64,000 nt of DNA, from NCBI RefSeq assembly GCF_009695915.1, contig NZ_VUMZ01000002.1:62001-126000 (forward strand), in the 5' to 3' direction. The DNA is from Hornefia butyriciproducens (lineage in GTDB: Bacteria > Bacillota > Clostridia > Peptostreptococcales > Anaerovoracaceae). Positions within the stretch are counted from its first letter, which is position 1; each line of letters begins with the position of its first letter. A model generated the notes under the pieces. It was not told where the DNA came from, ran no database searches, and saw only the letters and a program-made list of their open reading frames with translations. The translations under genes were made by a program, and so were the position numbers. This document shows, one piece after another, positions 43,981 to 51,675 of the stretch.

Positions 43981-45843
43981 ATGGAACAGCAGGAGATCAT
44001 CAGACACATTCGCTTGGTCAGCAGAATGATGGACCAGATCAATTACGGAATCGTTTACGTGGATCGTGAGAAACGGATTCAGGTTTGTAATGACAAAGCA
44101 AAGGGATTCACGGGTATTATGTTTGACGCACCTTTTTCCCACGATGAAGGGGTGATCAGCGAGGGCGACATCGTGATTATCGCGGACAACAGCGTGGGAG
44201 AGGATGACGGCGGTCTATGCAGCGAGGATTTGCAGAGTCTGAATATTCATGACGGCGGAATCAGCCAGGGAGATATTCTCTTGGCGGTTGGTGTATATCG
44301 GAATGCTGAGATCGAGCCGGCATACAAATATGTACACCAGCATCATCTGGCGATGCCGGTGCGGCTACAGGAAAATTATCTGGGGTTCAAAATCTGCGCA
44401 GAGGTGGATACGGAACGCAGGATTACAGCGATTACGGTGAATGACGTGGTTCACGAGCTCGAATTTTTTTCCAGTGTCGGCAACATCGTTGTCGTGGACG
44501 GGAAATATGGGAACATCAAGTTCTTTCAGGCAAAGGGATACAGCGTGCGTAACGAGGATCTCGCAAATATCCTGAGAGGGCAGCCTTTTCAGAGTAAAGG
44601 GGGAACCTCGTATGAAATCGATGTCACGGGACGCCCCTATTTGGATTTCTTTGATGAGTCGCCCCTGACGGAGAAGATGTTCCGCGCCCTGGAAGGAGAA
44701 CCGATCTCTGTCCGCAATACGATACAGGAGATTAATAAGAGACCGTTTATCTGTACGATTCTGACGGCGGAGGAAGAGGAAACCGGACGGATCTTCGGCG
44801 TTATGCTTCTGATTCAGGCGGTGGACAGTCTGGAGGCGCTGGTAGAGGAGAAGAACAGGCTGATTGAGCAACTGGAAAACGTCGGAAACAAGGAAACCCG
44901 GCGTCAGGATTTTCATGTGCCTGAGGAGGCGGTGAGAAGTTTTGTCGGCAACAGTTCCAAGGCAGAGGAGACAAAGTATCTTGCTTATAAAGCTTCCCAG
45001 AACCGGTTTAATACATTGATTACAGGAGAGAGCGGAACTGGGAAGTCGATTCTTGCCCGTGCGATTCACCGGATGGGAATGCCGGAAGCTCCTTTTGTGG
45101 AGGTGAACTGTAATGCAATTGCGCCGTCTCTTTTCGAGAGCGAACTGTTCGGGTATGTCGGAGGAGCCTTTACGGGCGCGCGGAGCGAGGGAAAGAAAGG
45201 GTTCTTTGAGGAGGCTGACGGCGGAACGATTTTTCTGGACGAAATCGGAGATATCCCGCTGACGATTCAGGTCAAGCTTCTGCATGTGCTGCAGAACAAG
45301 ATTATTTACAAGGTGGGATCCTCGAAGCCGGTCAAGGTAGACGTCAGGGTGATCGCCGCCACGAATCAGAATCTGGAAGAGGAGGTTCGCAGAGGGACTT
45401 TCCGTCAGGATCTGTATTACAGAATCAATGTTTTTCAGATTCAGATCCCGCCGCTGAGAGAACGGCAGTCCGATCTGTATCTGCTGATCAATCAGATTCT
45501 GGAGACTACATGCAGGCGTTACGGCCTGCCGCCCAAGAAATTTTCCAGTGACGCCTTGAAAGTGATGTTGGCGTACAACTGGCCGGGCAATGTCCGGGAA
45601 CTGGAGAATGTAGTAGAGCGGGCGGCGATGCTCTGCGATTCGAATATAATCTACAGCGAATACCTGTCTGTCGGCAGCGGGGACACCCCCACCTCCATGA
45701 AGGAACTTCTGGCCAGAGAAGAGGCAAGAATACTCGAGTCCACATTAATTCGCTGTAACGGCGATAAAAACAGGGCGATGAAGGAGCTGGGGATGTCTCG
45801 AAGCGTTTTCTACGACCGTCTGAAGCAATACGGACAGGAATAA
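43981..45843 (+). CDS. Sigma-54-dependent activator 2 (PAS, AAA+, Fis-type HTH)
   Basis: A 620-residue enhancer-binding protein. Residues 1-90 contain a PAS-like start (MMDQINYGIVYVDREKRIQVCNDKAKGF); a second sensor-like part runs to about 300, then a coiled linker (SLEALVEEKNRLIEQLENV). The AAA+ domain has Walker A GESGTGKS, an intact GAFTGA loop (YVGGAFTGARSEG), Walker B GTIFLDEI and AYNWPGNVRELENVVERA. The end (NGDKNRAMKELGMSRSVFYDRLKQYG) is a Fis-like helix-turn-helix. It has the classical layout, unlike activator 1, and lies between the transporter operon and the VanX/M19 promoters. The SD is weak (CGGAAAG). Confidence 0.93.
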   Translation: MEQQEIIRHIRLVSRMMDQINYGIVYVDREKRIQVCNDKAKGFTGIMFDAPFSHDEGVISEGDIVIIADNSVGEDDGGLCSEDLQSLNIHDGGISQGDILLAVGVYRNAEIEPAYKYVHQHHLAMPVRLQENYLGFKICAEVDTERRITAITVNDVVHELEFFSSVGNIVVVDGKYGNIKFFQAKGYSVRNEDLANILRGQPFQSKGGTSYEIDVTGRPYLDFFDESPLTEKMFRALEGEPISVRNTIQEINKRPFICTILTAEEEETGRIFGVMLLIQAVDSLEALVEEKNRLIEQLENVGNKETRRQDFHVPEEAVRSFVGNSSKAEETKYLAYKASQNRFNTLITGESGTGKSILARAIHRMGMPEAPFVEVNCNAIAPSLFESELFGYVGGAFTGARSEGKKGFFEEADGGTIFLDEIGDIPLTIQVKLLHVLQNKIIYKVGSSKPVKVDVRVIAATNQNLEEEVRRGTFRQDLYYRINVFQIQIPPLRERQSDLYLLINQILETTCRRYGLPPKKFSSDALKVMLAYNWPGNVRELENVVERAAMLCDSNIIYSEYLSVGSGDTPTSMKELLAREEARILESTLIRCNGDKNRAMKELGMSRSVFYDRLKQYGQE

Positions 45844-45849
45844 ATCCGG

Positions 45850-46425
45850 TTACTCGTCGAAAGCGTAGTCAGAATAAGGCGCCGGTTCTACAGTATGGTC
45901 ATAAAAATGCCACCATTCCCCCTCGTAAGGGGTGAACCCGCATTGAACCATTACATTTCGTAGGAGCTCGGCGTTCCGACGAGCCTCGCCGTGAGTTTCC
46001 GGACAGTCCAGCCTTGCCCGCGGAGAGAAATCGTCGAATTCGCTGGGCATGACTGCGTTTCTGCCGTCGGGATCAGTCAGCGTCACATCGACGCACTGAC
46101 CGTTCATATGGGAATTCTTGAATTCCTGTATTGTGGACATATCAGGCGGACGGGCTACAAAATTGTTGTCCGGACAGAGATTCCAGAACTTTTGCTGTGC
46201 ACTTACCGGGCGATAAGCGTCCCAGATTTTCAGACCGAAGCCATGGCGTTTCAGCAGATCCTTTGCCTGGATGAGCCTATGTGCCGTAGATTCGTCAACA
46301 TAGCATTCCCTGAAGTCATACACGACTTCGCCGGTGAAATTGTCCGGCGTTGAGTATCGGAGATCGATGAAAAAGTCATCGTCGAGATCCTTCAGCCGAA
46401 CTAGATTTCCGTATTTTCTTATCAT
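45850..46425 (-). CDS. D-Ala-D-Ala dipeptidase, VanX family (M15D)
   Basis: A 191-residue zinc dipeptidase that splits D-Ala-D-Ala. I start at ATG 46425 (GGGAGG ten bases upstream). Zinc ligands and catalytic residues fit: His 106 and Asp 113 in SHMNGQCVDVTL, Glu 170 and His 173 in EGEWWHFYD, and the Arg of AYRP at 72. No vanH, D-Ala-D-Lac ligase or VanRS is nearby, so this is not a vancomycin-resistance cluster; like E. coli DdpX it is more likely to free D-Ala for use. It converges on activator 2 with six bases between stops. Confidence 0.92.
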   Translation of the reverse strand: MIRKYGNLVRLKDLDDDFFIDLRYSTPDNFTGEVVYDFRECYVDESTAHRLIQAKDLLKRHGFGLKIWDAYRPVSAQQKFWNLCPDNNFVARPPDMSTIQEFKNSHMNGQCVDVTLTDPDGRNAVMPSEFDDFSPRARLDCPETHGEARRNAELLRNVMVQCGFTPYEGEWWHFYDHTVEPAPYSDYAFDE

Positions 46426-46454
46426 GATACTGATACCTCCCTGCCCGTATATCA

Positions 46455-46470
46455 TGCAAGGAGCATGCCG
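46455..46470 (-). promoter_or_regulatory. Sigma-54 promoter of the VanX-type gene
   Basis: On the minus strand CGGCATGCTCCTTGCA keeps the invariant GG and GC pairs; only the first T differs. It is 30 bases from the start codon and one base from the divergent promoter. Confidence 0.7.
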
Positions 46471-46471
46471 C

Positions 46472-46487
46472 TGGCACGGACTTTGCT
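46472..46487 (+). promoter_or_regulatory. Sigma-54 promoter of the M19 dipeptidase unit
   Basis: TGGCACGGACTTTGCT is a perfect -24/-12 consensus, 49 bases upstream of the start codon. Confidence 0.9.
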
Positions 46488-46536
46488 TTATATATCTCAT
46501 ATACAAAGAAATATCATCGAGGAGGGACACATAGAT

Positions 46537-47499
46537 ATGGACACGAGAGAAATGAAATTACTGGACATGCATTGCGACACGTTAATTGAATGCTGGCGCC
46601 ATGATGATCGGACGATGCGTCATGGACCGGGCCATCTGAGTCTGGATCTTATGCTGCAGAATCACGGAATGGCTCAATTCTTCGCAATTTATCTGTCGCG
46701 TATTGAGATGCAGACGATGGAGCCTTATGAGATATTTCAGAAGGTGTACGATAACTATCGTATGGAAATGAGCAGGAACACAGATGTGATCCGCAGCGCC
46801 TTCAGCGCGGAAGATATTGAAAAGAATGCCTCGGAAGGCTTCCTGTCCGCTTTCCTGACTATTGAGGACGGCGTTTTCATCGGAGACCATATGGAACGCC
46901 TCCGGGAAGTGTATGACAAAGGCGTGCGTCTGATCACGCTGATCTGGGGATTTCCGAACACCGTGGGATATCCCTGCAGCGATGATCCGGAGGAAAATGC
47001 CAGAGGGCTTACTGAATTCGGAATGCAGGTGATAGAGGAAATGAACCGGATCGGGCTTATTATCGACGTTTCTCATATGTCGGAGGGAGGCTTCTACGAT
47101 GTGGCGAAATACAGTAAAAAGCCGTTTATGGCAACGCATTCCTGCGCGAAGGCTCTGTGTGGGCACAAAAGAAATCTGACCGATGATCAGCTCAGAGTAA
47201 TCGGCGAAACCGGGAGCGTTGTCGGCGTGAATTTTGAGTCTTCTTTCCTGAAAGACGGGTCGAGTTATGCGACAGTAGAACAGATTATGCGGCATCTGGA
47301 TTACATGGTGAACAAAGCGGGCATCGATCATGTAGGGTTCGGTTCGGATTTCGACGGAATCGACAGCGCCGGGGAACTGAAGGATTACTCAGGATACAGC
47401 CGGGTTCTTGCGGAAATGGAGAAAAAATACACTGATGATGAGATTGACAAGCTGACTCATCTGAATGTACTGGCGACGATGAGAAGCATCATCGGATAG
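46537..47499 (+). CDS. Membrane-dipeptidase family (M19) zinc dipeptidase
   Basis: A cytoplasmic bacterial member of the renal-dipeptidase family, 320 residues, acting on dipeptides including those with a C-terminal D-residue. The binuclear site is visible: His 12 and Asp 14 in LDMHCDTLIE, Glu in FLTIEDGVF, His in IDVSHMS and in MATHSCAKALCGHKRN, and Asp in HVGFGSDFDG. I start at ATG 46537 because GGAGGG is ten bases upstream; earlier ATGs fall inside the sigma-54 promoter. Followed by a small membrane protein gene and a terminator. Confidence 0.92.
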   Translation: MDTREMKLLDMHCDTLIECWRHDDRTMRHGPGHLSLDLMLQNHGMAQFFAIYLSRIEMQTMEPYEIFQKVYDNYRMEMSRNTDVIRSAFSAEDIEKNASEGFLSAFLTIEDGVFIGDHMERLREVYDKGVRLITLIWGFPNTVGYPCSDDPEENARGLTEFGMQVIEEMNRIGLIIDVSHMSEGGFYDVAKYSKKPFMATHSCAKALCGHKRNLTDDQLRVIGETGSVVGVNFESSFLKDGSSYATVEQIMRHLDYMVNKAGIDHVGFGSDFDGIDSAGELKDYSGYSRVLAEMEKKYTDDEIDKLTHLNVLATMRSIIG

Positions 47500-47512
47500 G
47501 AGGATGATTCAC

Positions 47513-47743
47513 ATGATGGATTTTTTCAATATGATTCATGACAGCATAGGCTGGAAAATCGTAGGGATCGCACTGATCGTATGGGCTTTCTACACGCTTC
47601 TGAGACATCCTGACCGCGTGCTGATCGATTCGATTATGCACAAAAAGGTGACGGAATATGAAGAGGAACAGAGGCAGAAGAAAGCAGCCTTGTATGAAAC
47701 AAAGAACGGCGGAACTCCGGAGGAATTCAGTGACCTGAGTTAA
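47513..47743 (+). CDS. Small single-TM protein, unknown
   Basis: A 76-residue protein: one TM helix (IGWKIVGIALIVWAFYTLL) near residues 12-31, then a charged helical tail (VTEYEEEQRQKKAALYETKNG). I start at ATG 47513 so that AGGAGG is nine bases upstream. It overlaps neither neighbour and shares the sigma-54 transcript with the dipeptidase. I do not recognise a family; it could help anchor or regulate the dipeptidase. Confidence 0.65.
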   Translation: MMDFFNMIHDSIGWKIVGIALIVWAFYTLLRHPDRVLIDSIMHKKVTEYEEEQRQKKAALYETKNGGTPEEFSDLS

Positions 47744-47754
47744 TGAAAATGGAA

Positions 47755-47796
47755 GAAAAGACGCCCCGCACGCTGATTATGCGGCGGCGTCTTTTT
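47755..47796 (+). terminator. Terminator of the M19 unit
   Basis: AAAAGACGCC pairs with GGCGTCTTTT around a structured loop; the T-run is five bases. Confidence 0.9.
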
Positions 47797-47825
47797 GATT
47801 GTGCACCATGTGTGCGCCATAGGCG

Positions 47826-48335
47826 TTATTCTGCGGTATCAGCGTCATCAAACAGATCCTCATTATGGAGATCTGTGAGAAGCCCGTTTATGCCCGATTC
47901 AATGGTGCGGAACTGTTTCTTTGTAATAGTCGCCGGGTAATATTCCACACTTCGGCCGTCCTTCAGCTGAAATTGTACGCGTGCGCCCCTGAGACTGTCT
48001 TTTTCCGGATCCAGCTGATTTCCGGAGCCGTCACAGAGATTCACAGACTCCAGTTCATGGAGATCAAATACAGAATTTCCACCGTGTCTGACATCGGTGT
48101 CGGGAACGATGACCTGATTCTTTCTGACTTCAAAGCCTGCAGAAACCACCCGCATCATGATCAGCACAGAAAACAGAAGGAACGTGCCGAAGAAGATAAA
48201 GGGCAGCAGCCAGATGCGACCGTCTCCGTTCAGGATACGGCCGAGAGAGAATGCGGTGATTCCCGTATTTGCGGCCATGATGAGGGCACTGAGCAGCAGC
48301 CCTTTTTTGTTGATCACATTAAATTTTTTATTCAT
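47826..48335 (-). CDS. Membrane protein of unknown function (two TM helices, PH-like tail)
   Basis: A 169-residue protein with two TM helices (GLLLSALIMAANTGITAFSLG and WLLPFIFFGTFLLFSVLIMM) followed by about 100 residues of strands (NSVFDLHELESVNLCDGSG, RGARVQFQLKDGRSVEYYPATI) that resemble a PH-like fold. It lies 15 bases after the gene at 48351, so the two form one unit, behind a perfect sigma-54 promoter. No function is known to me. Confidence 0.65.
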   Translation of the reverse strand: MNKKFNVINKKGLLLSALIMAANTGITAFSLGRILNGDGRIWLLPFIFFGTFLLFSVLIMMRVVSAGFEVRKNQVIVPDTDVRHGGNSVFDLHELESVNLCDGSGNQLDPEKDSLRGARVQFQLKDGRSVEYYPATITKKQFRTIESGINGLLTDLHNEDLFDDADTAE

Positions 48336-48350
48336 GTCAGGATTTCCTTC

Positions 48351-48950
48351 TCAGTGATTCGACATCAGAACGATAACGGTATACAGCGGGGTGCGGCAGT
48401 TCAGGATTATGCAGATCGCCAGGAATCCGTAAACGATTCCCAGAATGTTGTGGATCTTCCCGTATCCGGGCATCACTTTATATGTCTTTGTTATATGAGC
48501 TCCCTGACTTGACAGATATCGAAGAAACTTGTCAAAAGCTACAACCTCGATCACGCCGCCGCGGAAGAAGGGAATATAAAAGCAGGCCTGTTTTTTGTCT
48601 GTGACCGGACCGCGATACAGCCAGGCACCTCTGGGATCGCAGACAACGTTAGAAATGTCTTCCAGTGAAACGCTGCGCTCTCTGCGCAGCAGACCGTTCC
48701 GATAGGTCAGTGTGCTTCTGGTGTAGGTCAGATGGAAGAAGCGGTGCTGAAAGAACAGGCATCCCAGGCACAAGTAGACAAGAAGATATATTCCGAAGGT
48801 GAGAGGATAGTTGAAGCGGTCGTAATATTTATCGATATGGAAGACCATGATCTGGATGATAACGATCAGATAGAGCGTTGCCAGCAGCCCGATCGTGATA
48901 AACAGAAATTGTCTCGCCAGTGTGATGAATGTATAGTCGATTTTTCTCAT
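48351..48950 (-). CDS. Membrane protein of unknown function (PH-like domain between TM helices)
   Basis: A 199-residue protein. TM helices are near residues 12-33 and 48-68, then a soluble strand-rich part (FHLTYTRSTLTYRNGLLRRERSVSLEDISNVVCDPRGAWLYRG), typical of bacterial PH (YdbS/YdbT-like) domains, and a last TM helix (IHNILGIVYGFLAICIILNC). AGAGG precedes the ATG. First gene of a two-gene unit; its architecture is related to that of the next gene. Linked to the scavenging genes only through its promoter. Confidence 0.7.
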   Translation of the reverse strand: MRKIDYTFITLARQFLFITIGLLATLYLIVIIQIMVFHIDKYYDRFNYPLTFGIYLLVYLCLGCLFFQHRFFHLTYTRSTLTYRNGLLRRERSVSLEDISNVVCDPRGAWLYRGPVTDKKQACFYIPFFRGGVIEVVAFDKFLRYLSSQGAHITKTYKVMPGYGKIHNILGIVYGFLAICIILNCRTPLYTVIVLMSNH

Positions 48951-49020
48951 AACAGAACCTCTGAACAGATAATCATGTGCAGTATCGTATCGGTATCATT
49001 TTACTACAACAGGACATAAA

Positions 49021-49036
49021 TGCAAATAATATACCA
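49021..49036 (-). promoter_or_regulatory. Sigma-54 promoter of the two PH-like membrane protein genes
   Basis: On the minus strand TGGTATATTATTTGCA matches the consensus at every defined base, 70 bases before the start codon at 48950. Confidence 0.8.
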
Positions 49037-49083
49037 CGGGTGGGAAGCAGATTCATGTGACACAGAGACCTTTTTTGACAGGG

Positions 49084-49121
49084 TGTCCTGAAAACAGGAT
49101 TATGTGTCCTAAATGTAGGAC
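49084..49121. promoter_or_regulatory. Pair of palindromic candidate activator sites
   Basis: TGTCCTGAAAACAGGAT at 49084 and TGTCCTAAATGTAGGAC at 49105 share TGTCCT, six bases, AGGA. They are 21 bases apart (two helical turns), between two divergent sigma-54 promoters, which is the usual place for enhancer sites. Confidence 0.65.
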
Positions 49122-49221
49122 GGAATTATCGGAATTTTCGACATACGAACCGGCACACCAAAAGGAAATCAAGGGGCGGTTTCTTATTGTTTAGGGTGCA
49201 TCTTAAACGTGGAATGATTCA

Positions 49222-49237
49222 TGGCATGGAATTTGCG
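49222..49237 (+). promoter_or_regulatory. Sigma-54 promoter of the SpmA/SpmB - S66 - DAP decarboxylase operon
   Basis: TGGCATGGAATTTGCG fits the consensus except for the last base; GG and GC are intact. It is 145 bases before the first gene. Confidence 0.8.
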
Positions 49238-49299
49238 GACAACGCAGTGGTAGAGTTGTATTGTCGGAAAGGAGGCTATTTCGGAATCTGATCAAAAAG

Positions 49300-49317
49300 G
49301 ACCGCGAGGAGGCGGTC
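49300..49317 (+). other. Leader hairpin
   Basis: GACCGC pairs with GCGGTC, with GAGGAG in the loop, in the long untranslated leader after the sigma-54 promoter. No coding frame was found in this leader. Confidence 0.35.
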
Positions 49318-49382
49318 GAGACGGAATTTTAAAAGTTCAATTTTGATTTATCTTAGTTTATTAGACAGGAGGATACTGACTT

Positions 49383-50150
49383 ATGATGAATTATATCTGG
49401 GCAGGTCTCGTAGTCATCGCTGTCATCGCCGGCGGCGTTACGGGGACTATGAACGACGTGCTGAACAATCTGTTTGACTTCGCGCAGACAGCAGTTGACA
49501 TCTCCCTGGGACTGATCGGAATCATGGCGTTTTTCTGCGGTCTCATGAGAGTTATGGAGAAGGCCGGCATGTGCGAGGCGCTTGGTAAGGCGATCTCACC
49601 GGTCATGCGGCTACTGTTCCCGGAGGTCCCGGCGGATCATCCGGCAAACTCGATCATGGCGATCTATTTTGCGGCAAATATCCTGGGAATCGGTAATGCG
49701 GCAACGCCGTTCGGTCTGAGATCCATGCAGGAACTGCAGACATTGAATAAGACAAAGGATATTGCCAGTGACGCACAGGCAATGCTTCTGGCGGTTGCAA
49801 CGACGTCGATCACACTGATCCCTGTTACAGCGATTGCATTCCGTGCAAAGATCCAGACGGAAGGCGCAGCCGAAATCGTGGTACCGGTAATCATTGCTAC
49901 GACGATTTCTACAGTCACCGGAATCTTCTTCACCATTATCTTTGGAAAGACGAAGAGATGGAACTACCAGGCGTGTATTGACAGAGAAATCGCGGCGGGA
50001 ACGATTCAGATCAACGAGAATTATATCGGGCCGGATCCCATCGTGCTGCCGGATGACTACGTTTCTGCGGAAGACAGAGATGAAAGCTATGTCGCCAAAG
50101 TAGAAAAGGCGGTTGAGGAAGAGCAGAAAGAGGCTAAAGAGGAGAAATAA
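49383..50150 (+). CDS. SpmA/YjiH-like membrane protein (nucleoside-recognition Gate domain)
   Basis: A 255-residue membrane protein with about six helices: MNYIWAGLVVIAVIAGGVTG, a Gate domain (AQTAVDISLGLIGIMAFFCGLMRVMEKAGM), the motif NILGIGNAATPFGLRSMQELQTLN that is typical of SpmA-like proteins, and a final pair of helices (VVPVIIATTISTVTGIFFTIIFG). A charged tail of 60 residues follows. SpmA/SpmB in B. subtilis help spore core dehydration; the related YjiH/YjiG pair of E. coli lies next to the isoaspartyl dipeptidase gene iadA. Here the operon points to small-molecule transport linked to peptide use, which is inference. Confidence 0.85.
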   Translation: MMNYIWAGLVVIAVIAGGVTGTMNDVLNNLFDFAQTAVDISLGLIGIMAFFCGLMRVMEKAGMCEALGKAISPVMRLLFPEVPADHPANSIMAIYFAANILGIGNAATPFGLRSMQELQTLNKTKDIASDAQAMLLAVATTSITLIPVTAIAFRAKIQTEGAAEIVVPVIIATTISTVTGIFFTIIFGKTKRWNYQACIDREIAAGTIQINENYIGPDPIVLPDDYVSAEDRDESYVAKVEKAVEEEQKEAKEEK

Positions 50151-50162
50151 GGAGGGAACAAA

Positions 50163-50699
50163 ATGACACATGTATTTGAAGTAATATCGACCTGGGCAAT
50201 CCCAGTCGTCATCGCATTTGTTGCCTTCTGGGCAATGTTTGTGAAGCGGGTTCCGGTCTATTCGGAATTCACGGAGGGTGCCAAAGACGGCTTCACCACA
50301 GCCGTTATGATTATTCCATATCTGGTGACCATGTTATGCGCCATCGGTATGTTCCGGGCGTCGGGCGCAATGGACTGGTTATGTGACATCCTCAATCCTG
50401 TTACCAGTTTGATCGGTCTTCCTGGAGAGGTTCTGCCGATGGCAATTATGAGATCCTTCTCCGGAGGAGGTGCAGAGGGTATGATGGTTGACCTGCTGAA
50501 GCAATACGGTACTCAGTCACAGATCGGACGAATCGCTTCGGTCGCTCTGGGATCCACGGAAACTACATTCTATGTAGTAGCAGTTTACTTCGGCTCTGTC
50601 GGCATTTCCAAGACCAGACAGGCGATCGCAGCAGGACTGCTGGGCGACTTGGCATCCCTGATCGCAGCCACAGTTATCGTAAATATCATGTGGTTCTAA
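50163..50699 (+). CDS. SpmB/YjiG-like membrane protein (Gate domain)
   Basis: A 178-residue partner of the previous protein, with four to five helices. The Gate-domain marks are VPVYSEFTEGAKDGFTTAVMIIPYLVTML, the RSFSGGGAEGMMVDLL loop, and TETTFYVVAVYFGSVGISKTRQAIAAGLLGD, a strong SpmB signature. It follows 12 bases after the SpmA-like gene and 22 bases before the S66 gene. The two halves presumably form one membrane complex. Confidence 0.87.
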   Translation: MTHVFEVISTWAIPVVIAFVAFWAMFVKRVPVYSEFTEGAKDGFTTAVMIIPYLVTMLCAIGMFRASGAMDWLCDILNPVTSLIGLPGEVLPMAIMRSFSGGGAEGMMVDLLKQYGTQSQIGRIASVALGSTETTFYVVAVYFGSVGISKTRQAIAAGLLGDLASLIAATVIVNIMWF

Positions 50700-50721
50700 A
50701 CTTCGGAATCTGGAGAAAAAT

Positions 50722-51645
50722 ATGAAATATCCGAACAAACTTAATCCCGGAGATACTGTGGGCATTATCTGCCCCAGTTCTCCGATCAGTGAAGAACGGC
50801 TTGCGCAGTGTGCTGCCGTAATGGAAAAGCTGGGATATCATGTAATTGCATCCGACAACAATACAACCAATATCGGAGGGTATCTTGCTGATTCGGGAGA
50901 GGCTCGTGCCCGGGAACTGCATAAAATGTTTGAAAATCCGGAAATCAGAGCGATTTTCTGTATCCGGGGCGGTGACGGCGGAAACAGGGTGATGGAATAT
51001 CTGGATGCTGAGCTGATCAGACGAAATCCCAAAATTTTTGTCGGATACAGTGATATTACGAATTTCCATGCGTTTCTGACACAGAAATGCGGCATGGTTA
51101 CGTTCCATGGGCCGATGGTTTCCTCGAATATTGTGGATGATTTCGACCCGGAAACCAGCGCCAGTCTGTTTCAGGCAATCAATGCAGACCTTGACTATGA
51201 TTTCAGTAATCCGGCGGGATATGATATCAAAGTATTACAGCCTGGGAAGGCCAGAGGAATGCTGACTGGAGGAAATCTGGCTGTGATGATGGCAGGAATC
51301 GGAACGCCGTATGAAATTGATGTGAAAGACAGAATTCTCTTCATTGAAGAGGTTCATGAGAGCATGGCGCATATTGACCGGATGCTGTTTCACCTGAGAA
51401 ACAGCGGAAAACTGGAGGCGGCGAACGGTATTATTCTGGGGCAGTTTACAAATTGTGAGAATGAGGATGTGCCGGAATACGGAGTTTTGGAGATTATGCG
51501 AGAAGCCTTAGACGGCATCGACACGCCGGTCCTGTACAATATTCAGACGGGACACGGGAATCCGATGATGACCATCCCCTTTGGTGCAGAATGTTCGTTC
51601 GACACAGAGACGAAAAAGATTCACTTCAGCGTAGAAAGGGAATGA
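50722..51645 (+). CDS. LD-carboxypeptidase, peptidase family S66 (copy 2)
   Basis: A 307-residue paralogue of the gene at 28294, about 50-60% identical by eye, with the nucleophile Ser 110 in FVGYSDITN, the Glu of ILFIEEVHE and the His of IQTGHGNP. It cuts mDAP(or Lys)-D-Ala type bonds in the cytoplasm. It lies before DAP decarboxylase, which would use the freed DAP. The SD is weak (GGAG in TCTGGAG). Confidence 0.9.
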   Translation: MKYPNKLNPGDTVGIICPSSPISEERLAQCAAVMEKLGYHVIASDNNTTNIGGYLADSGEARARELHKMFENPEIRAIFCIRGGDGGNRVMEYLDAELIRRNPKIFVGYSDITNFHAFLTQKCGMVTFHGPMVSSNIVDDFDPETSASLFQAINADLDYDFSNPAGYDIKVLQPGKARGMLTGGNLAVMMAGIGTPYEIDVKDRILFIEEVHESMAHIDRMLFHLRNSGKLEAANGIILGQFTNCENEDVPEYGVLEIMREALDGIDTPVLYNIQTGHGNPMMTIPFGAECSFDTETKKIHFSVERE

Positions 51646-51675
51646 CAAGAGATGTATGTGCAACAGGAGGTGTAA

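Noticed and set aside
45850-46425. Vancomycin-resistance cluster because of the VanX-type gene
   Set aside because: No VanH, D-Ala-D-Lac or D-Ala-D-Ser ligase, or VanRS pair lies nearby; the neighbours are peptide-use genes.
49383-50699. Sporulation locus because of SpmA/SpmB similarity
   Set aside because: No sporulation sigma-E/G promoter or other spore gene is nearby; the sigma-54 element and peptidase genes point to another role.
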